In this document: one piece after another, positions 33,801-45,950 of the stretch
Layout of the letters: the number at the start of each line of letters is the position of its first letter
How positions within the stretch are numbered: the first letter of the stretch is position 1
Assembly: GCA_029851415.1 (NCBI GenBank)
Contig: CM056742.1
Span: forward strand, 81,644,748-81,708,747
Reading direction: 5' to 3'
From: Eretmocerus hayati
Lineage: Eukaryota; Arthropoda; Insecta; Hymenoptera; Aphelinidae
Length of the DNA: 64,000 nt
Position numbers and translations under genes: made by a program
The notes under the pieces: generated by a model
Told to the model about the DNA's origin: nothing
The model's database searches: none
Seen by the model: the letters and a program-made list of their open reading frames with translations, nothing else

Positions 33801-33931
33801 GAAATCGCCGTTGAAATGTTGTGAACAGCATTTGGTATCATGTATGATAATCGTCTTCCTTTCGAAGAAACACTTAGCTATGGCTTGATACGGTACAACT
33901 CGCAAGTTATTGCTTGACTTGCATATAAAAC
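30885..33931 (-). pseudogene. PIF/Harbinger or ISL2EU-like DDE transposase with terminal SWIM zinc finger, spliced, two stops
   Basis: Six exons can be read on the minus strand. Exon 1 (33931-33673) has a zinc finger CFICKSS...KCCSQHF. Exon 2 (about 33600-33299) has LLVKLRTNLSMAVLSTL and DKSTVSRM. Exon 3 (about 33191-32907) has MIADATY, the first aspartate. Exon 4 (about 32825-32636) has LIVDRGFRD, the second. Exon 5 (about 32012-31646) has WVIESVNGMIKNWEALG, the glutamate. Exon 6 (about 31279-30885) has RHTSSKVYSLWVSY and a SWIM finger CQCKTGARTIGCCAH. Introns start GT and end AG. TAG at 31686-31688 and TAA at 31254-31256 break it. The DDE_Tnp_4 fold is clear; the superfamily name is from memory. 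Confidence 0.78.
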
Positions 33932-34300
33932 ATCTGGAATGTAAAACCCATTATGAGTTTGTGTTACGGCTATATTATCGCATGATTTGTGATGGAGAGA
34001 GTGTGTCCGTAAGGATAATCACACATGTCCAAAAATCCATTTTCCCTGCAAGAATCATCGAAATTCCGCGAACGACTAAATATGAATGTTTTAAATAGCG
34101 CAACATTGTGTATTATCCTCACACACATACTTAGTCTGCCCGCCGGTCTCTCATTCCTCCTCCCTCTCTCTTTCTTCGTCTCGCTTTTTTTCTCTTTCCT
34201 TCTCTCTCCCTCTCTTCCACTCCTCATTTCTTCCATATGCCCATCCCCTCCATAGAGATAGTACCAATAGAGGGGGCATGGCACATCGGCCACTGTCAGT
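33932..34300. other. 5' flank of the transposase gene
   Basis: Upstream of exon 1 on the minus strand, with a pyrimidine-rich run on plus at 34145-34255. No further exon or terminal repeat is identified. The I-clade element starts at its edge, so the transposon 5' end may continue beyond 41377. Confidence 0.4.
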
Positions 34301-34313
34301 GAGTCCGTGACCG
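34301..34313 (+). repeat. Target site duplication of the I-clade element, left
   Basis: GAGTCCGTGACCG, identical to 41365-41377; the first G could be shared with the tail. Confidence 0.88.
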
Positions 34314-35280
34314 ATCGAAAAGAACCCGTGCGACGTGTCAGCGTCATCATAAGTAGGTTGGCTTGTAAGAGTATCGCGATTCCGCGAGATTCTTAAGTAT
34401 GACAGTGAGTCTCCGAGTTAGGGAATAGAAGTCAGTAATCAGAATCGTGAAAATAATGTTCAGCAGCAATATATATTTGATCAAAATGTGAGAAATATGC
34501 TCAGCCGAGAAGGCCACACCATACACCAGGTGGGATCGTAGAGGTTAGGCACATGCACGACCGCGCGCTAGGCGGGATCCAAATCACCCGCCCCTTATAC
34601 CGCAATACCGCGTTATACGGCATTTATCCGGAACCGTGAATATAAATGAGAACGCTGAAATAGACATCCGTGGCGATCTCCTTTTCCTTTTAATAATAAT
34701 AATGAGATAAGATAAGATAAACAAGTAATCAACTAATCCTATTGTATCGTAGAAAACGTACCAACTCTCGGCATACCCTTCAAAGTTACTAACAATAGTC
34801 AAAAGATTCCATGCGACTCGCCCAGGTTACACCGTATAGGTTATATTCGCTATCGTCCCCACGCACAGTATTCTCCAGTCGTCAAGGCGTATGCCAAATC
34901 AGTCAAATCAATCGTCCCATTCCCGGTACCGTACTTAGATAGAAAGTAACCTCAAAGTTATAGGTATCAACTCGGAACAGTAATAAGAAATATAGGATAA
35001 AAATCAACTCTAGGAACTGTAGATAGTATTCGACTCTAAAGTGCATATCTGCCGCGATTTCTTTCCTTTTTTTATAGTAATAATAATAAGATACGATAAA
35101 AATAAATCTAAAAAGGCATATCGGACGCGATTTTTCTTTTTTCCTAAAAGTAACAATAATAAGATATGATAAAAATAAATTAAATCCACACAACTCTCTA
35201 CCTCATACAAGACACACGGAATAGAGCTATTCCTTACATACATCCGCGCCAAACTAAATTTTCACACACACACACACAAC
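34314..35280 (+). other. 5' untranslated region of the I-clade element with diverged tandem repeats
   Basis: At least three copies of a 70-75 bp unit (near 34663, 35042 and 35116) share a CGCGATTTCTTT-like phrase and AATAATAAGATA.GATAAAAATAAA. GCGACGTG at 34330-34337 resembles the downstream promoter element of I and Jockey elements, but its distance from the mapped 5' end is not ideal. The region probably holds the internal promoter. Confidence 0.65.
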
Positions 35281-37288
35281 ATGGCATCGTTAAGACGAGA
35301 GACCAATTCCCAAATTCAATTCAGACTAGATTCACTTACAATTGGAACCAAAGGCCAAGGCCCAACCAAAGAAAATACAACACAATCCTTGTCTGGCATA
35401 GCCACAAGGAGTACTAGCTCCGTTAGAGGTAACAATAGGAATGCCGACGCCCCCACTACCAAAACAAATAGTTCACGTATCAAAGAGGATAGAACCAAAG
35501 TTAACGGAATACCCCAAAAACACAACCAGAATCCAAACCAGGCTACCAAAACGTCTTCAACGGCACCACCAACCAAAAAAACAATAGGAATGTCAGAAGA
35601 ACCAGGTTTAACGATCCCTCCAGGACTGTCCACTGAGTCCCACAGCTCAACCAAAACTACTACTACAAAACAACCTGACAGTTTTAGCCAACCCACTTCA
35701 GAACAACTGACACCCGACATGACCGCAGATACAACAATTACCCAACAACGGGAGGCCTCACCCCCCCCTACCAGCAAGCCCTCATAATAATACCCGAAAC
35801 AAAATCAAAATCACTGAGTTCGGATCACACGATGAAGGTCCATACAAAATTTTCATTCAAAACAGAGATGACTCTTCCCGTAAAATCGACGCAGTTTTGA
35901 TAGGAAGAAAACTTGTTCAAATTTTCAAAGACAGGGCCAAATTCACCGAGGGCAAAAACATAGCCCCGAATAAAGTTAAACTGAGTATAGGGACGAGAGA
36001 GCTCGCGAATGAAGTCCTAAAACTTTCCCTTTGGAATAATCTCAATTTGATCGCGTTCATTCCAAACCAGGCAGTTACTGTACAGGGCATCCTCAAAGGA
36101 GTGTCTACTGAAATTTCGGAAGAAGAAATAAGAGAAAATCTAGAATCCCCTAGCTGGTACAATCCTCTTCAAATAATAGATGTCATTCGATTCTCCAAAG
36201 CCTCCTATGACACACAAACAAACAATAAAACACTCCAACCTACTCCAGTAGTCCAAATCACAATTAGAGGCCAAAGACTTCCGTCCCACGTTCTCCTCTT
36301 CCGCACGAGGTACATCGTAGAACAGTATACCCCGCTAGTAAGACAATGTAATCGGTGCTATAACTTCGGACATGTGAAAAAGTTCTGCAAAGCGTCAAGG
36401 GCCACGTGTAGAAGATGTGGTACCCATGAAGAAGGGTCTGAAAACCCATGCCCCCTAGTCGACAAGCCCCCGCTTTGCCTCCTATGTGGCGGAGAACACT
36501 TACCTACAGATAAAATATGCGCCAAGCGCATTGAACAACAAAGTATTATGAACCTAGCCTCGAAAAATAACTTAACCGTAATGGAGCTCAAAAACGAGTA
36601 TAGGACCTATCGGAGATCCATAAATGACTTCGAAGCTAACTTCCCAACGTTGCAATCGACTGGATCCAGAAACCATAACATTTCACTAGAATCCGACATC
36701 CCTACACATATCCTTGATACGTACTCCAATATAGTCTCGAATTTTAAAGCAACAAGACTCCGAAACAACCTCAACAATTCCGAAGAAACAATGTCAAATA
36801 CAGGATCCAACCAGTTAATTGAAGAAATAGAAGGGTGCGATCAATGCCCTACAATCGCCAGCCAGGCTCATTCTACCAACAAAAAACAACAGCAGAAAGA
36901 TAGAATCAGAACCATATACAACCCATCAGGGTATCCCCAAAACCATATCGATTTACTGTATCTCCCCTATGGGAGAAACAAAACGCCTCACCCAATAACA
37001 ACACATTGGGAGACCGAAAGTGAATCCAATAGGAAAAATGAAGTCGAAAACAGCGTAACACAACTGGAAAAGATTATAGAAGAAGGTTCAACACTGGATA
37101 GCCTACTCAAGGCAATCAACATAATAATCAAAAAATCTACCTCCACCCCTGAAAAATCAGCCTACATGCATAACAAGAAAGATTCGCAACCCGAATCGCA
37201 ACTTAGTCTAGCCAACAAAAAAGAAAGTGCTTCCCCACTAGAAACTCAGGAAAGAAAAGAACCACAAACAGAATACCTACAAAAATAA
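35281..37288 (+). pseudogene. I-clade ORF1, gag-like RNA-binding protein, one frameshift in C8
   Basis: ATG at 35281 opens a Ser/Thr/Pro-rich N-terminal region (168 codons to TAA at 35785). From the eight-C run at 35761-35768 the +1 frame continues with PLPASPHNNTRNKIKITEFG and stays open to 37288. The second part has an RNA-recognition-like region, then CNRCYNFGHVKKFC, CRRCGTHEEGSENPC and CLLCGGEHLPTDKIC. The total of 2008 nt is one base over a multiple of three, consistent with a single extra C. The protein packages element RNA. Stop to ORF2 ATG is 38 bases. Confidence 0.85.
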
Positions 37289-37326
37289 GACAAGCACCAA
37301 CAAATTAAAAATCTTACCACTCCAAA

Positions 37327-40300
37327 ATGGACTTAAACGAAATTAGGTTCTTGCAATGGAATTGTAGGGGAGCCAAACAAAAAATAGATTACATCAAAGA
37401 ACTGTCCAATAGCTACGACATTTTTCTCCTAAGCGAAACTTGGCTGACAGAAGAGATAGAATTTGACATTCCACACTTCAACACAATACGCAATGATAGG
37501 ATACGAGATGACAACAATCCACACAACCCCCACGGGGGAGTGTGCATTCTGATACGGACCAATATCATTTTCAAGCTTGTAAAAAATGTTTATACGCGCC
37601 CCAATAAAATTGAGTCGGTCGCTATCTCCATTCGAGACAAAAATTCTAACAATATTTTAATATGTTCGGTATATAGACCACCGTCAAACCAATCCACACC
37701 AACCTCAGAATGGAATAAACTTTTTAATTCAATCAGCAAATTTAAATCAATCATAATAGGAGGCGACTTCAACTCCCACCATACCAGCTGGGGGTCCACA
37801 AACTGCTGTGGGACGGGGAAAAACCTCAAAGAAGCCCTTATAGACACTGATCTGACCTTGCTGAATGATGGTACACCAACATATGTCAAACACAGTTCTA
37901 ATCCCGATCTAATGTCAGTCTTAGACTTAACAATGGCGACCATTAATATCTCGCGCAACTGCAAATGGGCTGTTTTACAGGACAAATTTAACAGCGACCA
38001 CTTTCCAGTGACGATAACTCTCACCACTCACTTCAAAAAAATCCCTCTCTCATCCACCCATAGATTGAATACCAAAAAAGTTAAATGGCCCCTATATCAG
38101 GCTATCATCGAAAATGCAGTGCAGAAGAGAACAGACGAAGACAAAGACTTCTTCGACAACTCACCTACGGAATCCAAATACCACTTTATCATGCATCTTC
38201 TCATCGAAGCAATCAAAGGAAAAGAAGTAGTACTACACCAAACGCAGGAAGAACAAAACCACACGATTAACCCTGACAAAAGATTAAAAAAAGTATTCAA
38301 ACACTCTCCCATATCTCCACCATGGTGGAACAACGAATGCACAGAAATAAGAACAGAAAAAAACAAACGCACCAAAAATTTCTTAGAGAATATGAACCAA
38401 GAAAATGCAAGACTACTAGAAGAACAAGAAAGATTAGAAACCCAAAGACATAGAGAAATCAAAAGAGAAAGCTTCAGAAACTATGCAGAAAAACATTTAT
38501 CGAGAGAATCGGACATGTCAAAAGTCTGGAAAGTGGTGGATAAATTCAAAAACAGGAAAAATACTAAACCTGAAATGAGCGATTCTAATGCCGACATGAT
38601 AAACAACATGAAAGAATTCATTGAAGGATTTTGTCCAGATAACGACCAAGCACCGCCCCACCCCAACACTTCAGAGGACACGGATGTGATCAAAGAAATT
38701 GATAGCGAATTCACAATCGAAGAACTTAATATAGCAATAGACTCGACGAATGCAGACTCGAGCCCGGGTCTGGACCAGATTTCCAACCAAATGCTAAAAA
38801 ATACGCCCCAAAACTTCAGAGAACTCATTCTGCAAACTCTAAACGAAATATTTGTCATGCAAAAATATCCGGAAACCTGGAGTGAGTTCTTGATGATCCT
38901 ACTCCCAAAAAACTCAAACAACAAATTTAGACCAATCACCCTAGCGTCGTGCCTCTTGAAGCTCTTAGAGAAAATGGTCCAGCTAAGGATGCTACACTAT
39001 TTAGAATCCAATAATATCCTCCCTGAAACCCAGCATGGTTTCAGAAAATTCAAATCTTGCGCCTCCAGCATTGCCTCTCTCCTAGCAGATACTCACGCGG
39101 CATTTCTCAACAACTATCATGTCATATGCCTATTTATCGACATTCGAGCAGCGTTCGACAATGTCGATGCTACTATAATGCACAGAATCTTAAAAGAACT
39201 CAAGATACCCATCCGAACCCGCACATTCATATTCAACCTAATGATCAATCGTAAACTATACTTCAAAATCTCGAATGAATTACATGGCCCACACCTAAGA
39301 CACAAAGGGGTTCCTCAAGGCTGTGTACTTAGCCCGATCCTGTACATTCTATACATTATTCATCTCAACTCAGTAATATCGAATAGAAACAATATGATCC
39401 AGTTCGCAGATGACACAACACTATACAACATCAACAACTCCATAGTAGACGGCCTCAAAACAGTCGAGGAAAACGCAATTCAAATGGTTTCATTTCTGAA
39501 AGAATACAAGCTATCTACAGCAGCGGAAAAATCAATTCTACTAATTCTCTCAAAAACAAAAATAACAACCGGCAGTTATTTCATTGAATTAGAAGGACAG
39601 AAAATTTATAACCAGGAATCAGCAAGGTATCTCGGCGTTCGAATTGACTCTAGTCTAACCTGGGCACACCACGCAGAAGAAATTTACGATAAAATGAAGA
39701 AAAGGATGAACTTGATCAAATTCCTGAGAGGCACTTGGTGGGGTGGACACCCCCAAATCCTTCTAACAGTGTATCGCGGACTTATCCGGAGTCTCTATGA
39801 CTACAACTGCTTCACTTTCAATTTCAACTCAGAATGGCAAAACAAATTAGATAAAATACAAAACCAATGCCTAAGACTAGCATTGGGATACCGAATGTCC
39901 ACTCCTATAAACGTAATGCAGGCTGAAGCTCGCGAACCGTTACTCAAAAGGAGAACCAGATACCTTGCAGACAAATTCGCAATAAAACTTCTTTCAATCG
40001 AAGACTCTGAACTCCTCAGCAAACTATGTTTTATTAGATACAAGCTTAGAACGCAAAGCCCGGAAGCCACAAGAACTCTAAGCGCAAAATTCCCACTATA
40101 CGCATCATTCGACTACCTCTCTCAAAGCAGATGGCACAAAATCAAGAGAACAGCAGCCCCACTGATTTACAACTACACCCTAGACACACTCATTTCAGAT
40201 TACAGTCACATAATTGACACCTACAGTGGAGAAATCATCTCAGAAGATGATGCCCCCAACACCAAGTTCAATGAAATATTTAGCGAGCTCATACAGCAAT

Positions 40301-41175
40301 CCACCGAATTTTATACAGACGGGTCGTCCACGGATGATAACTCCCGAGTAGGATACGCCATATATGCACCAAAAATGGGGCTAGCCATCCAGCATAAAAT
40401 CTCCGAACACTCAACCATCTTCACAGCCGAAGCCACGGCAATCGTAAATACACTAACAATCATACAAAAAGAAGCATTCGCACGCGCGGTAATATTTACT
40501 GACTCCCTCAGCACTCTACAGGCCATCCTAAACTTCAACCCAATCAGAACCAAAAATGCCTCGCACATCATTCTAGACATAAGAAAAATCTTAGGCGAAC
40601 TCCAAAAAAATCACCACACTCTCAAGCTAGTCTGGATTCCTGCTCACAGAGGTATAGAAGGCAACGAGATAGTTGACGATCTGGCCAAAAAAGCAGCCAT
40701 CTCGAGAGCTCACATCACCAACCAAGTTCCATTCACAGATATATACCCAGAGTTCCAAAAATCAATGAAATCCTATATGCAAAAATACATCAAGAACAAA
40801 ACCACCGGTAAAGACTACTTAAAACATTTTTTCACAGATTTTAACAAACCATGGTTCAACGATATCGTTACAACAAGATACCACATCACTTCCCTAAATA
40901 GGCTCAGAGCCAACCACTACTCACTAGGAGAAAGTCTACATAGGAAATTTATAATCGAGTCCCCTCAATGCGAATGTGGATACTACGAACAAGATCTAGA
41001 ACACATCGTCATAGACTGTCCGAGGTTCGCCAACGAAAGAGCTACATTCATTAAAAAACTGCGCAAAAACAACACTAATTTCCCCTTTGATCCGGTGTTA
41101 ATACTAAAGGAGCCCCGCAAGAAAAATGCTAAATTTCTCACGGAGTTCCTTAAAAAATGCGAGCTTTATGTCTAA
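37327..41175 (+). CDS. I-clade ORF2: AP-like endonuclease, reverse transcriptase and RNase H, 1282 aa
   Basis: Endonuclease (residues 1-240): LQWNCRGAKQK, LSETWL, VYRPPS, GGDFNSHHTSWG and NSDHFPV. RT (about 470-780): SSPGLDQISN, FRPITLASCLLKLLEKM, FIDIRAAFDNV (A), KGVPQGCVLSPILY (B) and IQFADDTTLY (C). RNase H (about 995-1125): FYTDGSS, AEATAI, FTDSLS and NEIVDDLAKKA give the D, E, D, D residues. A C-terminal CECGYYEQDLEHIVIDC motif follows. The frame is intact, so the protein may be functional even though ORF1 is shifted. Confidence 0.96.
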   Translation: MDLNEIRFLQWNCRGAKQKIDYIKELSNSYDIFLLSETWLTEEIEFDIPHFNTIRNDRIRDDNNPHNPHGGVCILIRTNIIFKLVKNVYTRPNKIESVAISIRDKNSNNILICSVYRPPSNQSTPTSEWNKLFNSISKFKSIIIGGDFNSHHTSWGSTNCCGTGKNLKEALIDTDLTLLNDGTPTYVKHSSNPDLMSVLDLTMATINISRNCKWAVLQDKFNSDHFPVTITLTTHFKKIPLSSTHRLNTKKVKWPLYQAIIENAVQKRTDEDKDFFDNSPTESKYHFIMHLLIEAIKGKEVVLHQTQEEQNHTINPDKRLKKVFKHSPISPPWWNNECTEIRTEKNKRTKNFLENMNQENARLLEEQERLETQRHREIKRESFRNYAEKHLSRESDMSKVWKVVDKFKNRKNTKPEMSDSNADMINNMKEFIEGFCPDNDQAPPHPNTSEDTDVIKEIDSEFTIEELNIAIDSTNADSSPGLDQISNQMLKNTPQNFRELILQTLNEIFVMQKYPETWSEFLMILLPKNSNNKFRPITLASCLLKLLEKMVQLRMLHYLESNNILPETQHGFRKFKSCASSIASLLADTHAAFLNNYHVICLFIDIRAAFDNVDATIMHRILKELKIPIRTRTFIFNLMINRKLYFKISNELHGPHLRHKGVPQGCVLSPILYILYIIHLNSVISNRNNMIQFADDTTLYNINNSIVDGLKTVEENAIQMVSFLKEYKLSTAAEKSILLILSKTKITTGSYFIELEGQKIYNQESARYLGVRIDSSLTWAHHAEEIYDKMKKRMNLIKFLRGTWWGGHPQILLTVYRGLIRSLYDYNCFTFNFNSEWQNKLDKIQNQCLRLALGYRMSTPINVMQAEAREPLLKRRTRYLADKFAIKLLSIEDSELLSKLCFIRYKLRTQSPEATRTLSAKFPLYASFDYLSQSRWHKIKRTAAPLIYNYTLDTLISDYSHIIDTYSGEIISEDDAPNTKFNEIFSELIQQSTEFYTDGSSTDDNSRVGYAIYAPKMGLAIQHKISEHSTIFTAEATAIVNTLTIIQKEAFARAVIFTDSLSTLQAILNFNPIRTKNASHIILDIRKILGELQKNHHTLKLVWIPAHRGIEGNEIVDDLAKKAAISRAHITNQVPFTDIYPEFQKSMKSYMQKYIKNKTTGKDYLKHFFTDFNKPWFNDIVTTRYHITSLNRLRANHYSLGESLHRKFIIESPQCECGYYEQDLEHIVIDCPRFANERATFIKKLRKNNTNFPFDPVLILKEPRKKNAKFLTEFLKKCELYV

Positions 41176-41346
41176 CTAACTCCGTCTCAACAAATTAAAG
41201 TGTCACTAACAGTGACCCCCAAAACCAGCACCGCGCCTCTACATTAAACAAATATCCAAGCACACGTCTGATTCAAATACCGCGCTCAATCCCCACCTGG
41301 TGATGGCAAAAAGGCGTAGCCACAGTGCTGCCACAGCCAACAAAAA

Positions 41347-41364
41347 GAAGAAGAAGAAGAAGAA
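41347..41364 (+). repeat. (GAA)n 3' tail of the I-clade element
   Basis: Six AAG/GAA units replace a poly(A) tail. Confidence 0.88.
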
Positions 41365-41377
41365 GAGTCCGTGACCG
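41365..41377 (+). repeat. Target site duplication of the I-clade element, right
   Basis: Identical to 34301-34313, directly after the GAA tail. Confidence 0.88.
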
Positions 41378-44300
41378 CGGAGGAGAGAGAAAGAGGAACG
41401 GGTTGGAAAGGCTATCTTTGTCTACTTGTGACGTGAGAGAGGGAGAACTGCCTGCAAACAGTGGAAGGACGAACACAGGAATGAGTGAAAGAAGCACTCA
41501 TCAGAGAGAGAAAGCATTCCCAACTCGTTCATCAAGGACAATTTTATGACAGATAGTCAACCATTGATCGTTGGTTGGAATCTTTTCCGGATTAGGATGG
41601 GCCCATATTCTGAATCCTAGATAAATCTCACCTCCATGCATCCTGGTGCTCCGTATCATCCTTTCCTGGAAAAAACAGTTAAAATTGGTGGCTCTGGCTC
41701 TTGAGGGAGGTAAAATCATTGGCAGAAATTTTGATAGTCTTGATTCCCTGGAATTTAGACAGGCCTCTGAATACCAGATATCTTCAATAAAAGAATTTAT
41801 GGTAGTGAGCTCGGTTCTCCAAGAATTCCACCTTTGAGACTTGGGAAAATGAGAATCTGTGATGACAAAGTATTCATTTTAGAGTTCTGTGCACCAATCG
41901 TACCAACAAAGGATCTTGAAATATAAAATTCAGCACAACCTTTATTCAAAATTCAATTTGTTCAGAGGTCGAATGTAGGATCACTTCGCTCAAGTATAAC
42001 AGCGTGGTCTGTATAGGCTTGGATTAAATTTTAGGATACTAAAGTATGATGATGTGATAACAGTCCCCTATAATAACCCTTTGCCTCTGCAATTTAGTCT
42101 AAAAAAAAGGGGGGGAAATATCACGTCGTATTGACCCAAGGGTGGGTTCCCATCGATCATGCTGGTCTATCTGGGTGCTGAGATTTCCACGCAGCCGGGG
42201 CCAGGTCATGATCATAATTTCAAAGAGCTCAAATGATTTCAAGATAATTCTGCAACTTTGGATTTCAACTGACCTGTTTTAGTATTAAGGCAGCGAGTAA
42301 TTTCAAGAACTCAAATCAGAATACATCATCCCAAATGGTCGTAGTGAATGATGATTAGCTTATCCAAACATTGATAAGAGAATATTTGCTCGTTGAATGC
42401 CCGGGAATAGAAATTGAAATCACTCCAAAGAGCGAGATTTTTGGGATCAAATCAACAGGATAATAGATCTCTTCTGGTGATCCTTGATTTCTCATGCGGC
42501 TGGTTTAGAATCACCACTGCAATCGTGAATGAATCCTATAGGATAATTTGGTTTGGTTCAGATCCCTAAAGGTCTCGCCTTTCGGAATTAAAGAAGCATG
42601 ACTCACCCAGAGGCAACATAACTGATTTTTGTATTTAAACCCGAGCCAAGGCTCCGAGGGGCAAGGATACCTGACTGAAATTTCACAAAGCCTTCGTTTT
42701 GCTTGGATGATTTCATGGGCTTTCTTGAGTGGTTTCATGAGTTGGGGGTGCAGCCGTGGAGACTGAAATATCTGGTTTTGCGAGTGAATCCTTTCTGAAA
42801 CATTAGTGGCAGCCACCTTTAAAATTTTGACTCTTCAAAATTTTCCAAATAACTTGATTGAATCCATAAGAATTAGTAAAGATCAAATTCACAAATAATA
42901 TAACATACATCTGATAAATTTTACCTTTTGAGCGCACTCTACTATAATTTTGGAATACAAGGTTCCCAAGTTTTTATTTTTGGGTTAAATGAAGTAGTAT
43001 CCCGTAGATTTTGATCCTTGTAACACCGCGACACATTGAGGTGACGAATGCGGTGTCTATTTGCTTGGAGCTGAGAAGATTTCTCTGGAGCGGCTACCAA
43101 TCTCCAGTCAAGAGTCTGGACTCTTAATAACCTTCTTTTACTCTAAAAGTTCAAGCTATCAGATCCATGGGATCGATTTCCCAATGTATGAGATGAATGC
43201 TCCCACATCATATGACTATGATTTTCAATATTCTGATGAGATTTTGCATTCATTAGTGAGATTCGGGAGTCACTTTAGGGACGGATTGAGTTTATATAAT
43301 TAGATTTCATTCAACTGTTTAACAATCCTATCTTCCAGAATTGGAAAAAATGACTCGTTACACCGAACGTCCACTTTTGTTTGAATAATTTCATGAATTT
43401 CATGCACACTCAGCTGATTGAAACTGATCCAGAGAAATCCGATGAAATCCCTAAACATGATTACCTCATACTTTTGTTAAAATCTTGGAAAATTAACCCA
43501 AATGGTCTATATACCAATGACTCTAAAATGTTTAATGCGTTCAAGGTTTTACAAATGCATCATCTACTTCTAATTCAGCCAATCCATGGACCAGATACCA
43601 TCAATTTTAAAGGTAAAAATGAAATAATGTAGGATTTTTCCATCTCACCTATGAAGATTGTCTCTGTTCCGAGAGAACCTGGGTAACTGTGAATGTCTAC
43701 GATAATTACTCAAGTATTATTTTTGCGTGGTCATGTTTCTGAGCTTTGAATAGTTTGGAGAGAGCTCTGTGAGCCTGGAATTATTTTATAGGCCTGATTT
43801 TTCCGGAATTTATTCTGAATGATGAGGTGACTGGAATCCTGTGGGGGAATCTCTGGGATACTATTCATGAAGTTGGATTCAATCAAAGGCAGATTCAATT
43901 CATGTTATCAGACTGTCTTCTTCTCCAACCTGTAAGGAAGGAGAATTCTTACTCGTCAAACATCAGGAAAAAGCTTTTATATATTGAAGGTGTTACCAGG
44001 ATCCCCGACAAGCAGCAACCGTCAAAATATTGGAACCAAACAAACTCTTGTGAGGCTACATGACCTTTCCATAATATTCTTCTTATATTCCGTTCCTAAT
44101 TCATTTCCATAAAACACATCTGCTCACAATATGAGACAGAATTTTCATCCACGGGCCATGACCAATATTTCCATTTTATACAACCCACTCTGAGACTGAG
44201 ATAGATTGGATAGTGATAGCCAGACTAAAACTTTGTGTGACCGGATTCAAACTCCTAACTCCCTGGGATCCTGCAACAGAAGGGCCAGTTATAACATAGA

Positions 44301-45950
44301 ACTTTAGAATCATTTCTGAAACAGAGTGGGAACCACGATGACATGTGAGTTTAGCTTGAGAATGATGAACCAATTGGTTGGATTCAGAATGTGCACACAT
44401 GAAACCCTGATTCCTGAAATGATTTCCTTGTGCATCTCCAGAACATCGACAAAGAAATACATATACTCATTATTATCCATTGTTAGCATCCGGAAGATAG
44501 TTTGACTCACCAATAAAGATAGGATGAAATAAAAAATGCTTCCCGTTCAATTGGTTATTCCGGATTCAGGACATTTCTGTGAATCCAAACAGTGGAGATA
44601 TTTCCCAAGGCAGTCGAAGGCACCTGTCTGTCAAAGTTCTGCACGTTCTTCTTCTAATCTTACGTCAAGAAATTATAAGAGCTTAGAGTTACTGCCATAC
44701 TTTTGGTGTAAAGATAAAAAGATTTCTGTATGATTCAACCATTCACTTAACACCTTCAACTTCTGATAATTCTTACATAACTTATCAACCTAATTTGAAT
44801 AACTGTATACTCTTTGGGGCTCGGCTCTGGCTTGAAAGAACTATTGATCTTGCTTCAGACTTATCCTGGCCTGTGAAGACTTTGAGATCCATTCCACAAA
44901 GGGAGTGAGCCGTGTGGGTATGAGACCCGGTTGAGATGAGGTTCAGACCTCAGCAAGTGAGAATGGAGTCATCTGGTCTAACCATTCATCAGAGATTTCC
45001 TTTTTCTCTATCTTCCATGAATAAAGCTAGGACATTGTCGCCAAAAGGCAGAAGCTTGTAACTGATTATAACTGAAAACCTAGTATTGAACTTAACATCA
45101 CTTTTTTAACCAAAATCAGGAACGAAACCCTTTCCTCACTCTTCAGGAATCAAATCCAACCATCTGATTGTTTAAGATCAAATACGCTCCAAGCAGCGTT
45201 TTGTCATACAGGGTAATTTTTCGCTTTCAAATCTTCCACCTAAAATAACATGAATTGCTGATTACAAAGAAATTTGGACTGCTCAGAATCATAATGAGGA
45301 AAGGTACTTGAACACTTGACATCTCAAATGGATAAATCTTAGTGGTGATTACAGCATCCAATGGAATTTCATGATGAATTTTAACCCCTTTAGTTAGGGA
45401 ATTGATTCAGGATCACTCATCAAGCTTTACTGAAATCTCTTATACCCGGATAATGCGTCCTGAATGAGTCCTGCAAAAGAGGAGTCATGGGGTGAGACTA
45501 CACAAAAGGCGGAATGCGCTGACATGTTTGGGTGTATATGCTTATGTATATATATGTATGTGCATGTGTACCTGAATTTACAAAACTAATGATTTACCAC
45601 TTACGATCTTTGCCTCACAATACGTGTCAATCAATTTTCTTGGTTCACAAATCTTTTACATACAGCAATGAAAATCTTGTCATCAAAACAACATTTGCTC
45701 TTATGGTCAAAACACGAATGTCAGGACATATCGCGATCGGGCCTTCAGGCCGTTTCTACAGTTTTAGACGGTCTCGGTGCATGTGCAAGTGGGATGTCCC
45801 AGTTCACATGCGACGTGGACCTGTGGGATGTGTTGCTGGATTCCATCTCCGACAATGATGTTCATGAATTTCACACTGTATGGTGGAGTGGCTTTCGATT
45901 TATCTTACCATGGAAATTACGGGGGTGCATTCATGAACAAATTCATACTC
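41378..45950. other. No gene recognised, about 4.6 kb
   Basis: Short open frames (for example 43381-43632 plus and 42511-42816 minus) have no family motif. The start should be the continuation of the locus interrupted by the I element. I see no repeat family or RNA gene that can be named. Confidence 0.45.

Larger units (their letters stand above)
34314..41364 (+). mobile_element. Full-length I-clade non-LTR retrotransposon, 7.05 kb
   Basis: Flanked by the 13-bp direct repeat GAGTCCGTGACCG at 34301-34313 and 41365-41377. It contains a 967-nt 5' untranslated region with internal repeats, ORF1 with three zinc knuckles, a 1282-codon ORF2 with endonuclease, RT and RNase H, a 3' untranslated region of about 165 bases and a trinucleotide tail (GAA)n at 41347-41364. 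An RNase H domain after the RT is diagnostic of the I group; the Drosophila I factor ends in TAA repeats, here it is GAA. Complete length, exact flanking repeats and an intact ORF2 indicate a recent insertion. Confidence 0.95.

Noticed and set aside
35316..35777. 153-codon minus frame rich in Val and Leu, resembling a membrane protein
   Set aside because: Antisense of the Ser/Thr-rich I-clade ORF1 N-terminus; the hydrophobicity is an effect of the sense composition.
42511..44063. Several 70-100-codon frames taken as a possible host gene
   Set aside because: They lie in different frames and strands, lack motifs and no splice-linked series could be built.
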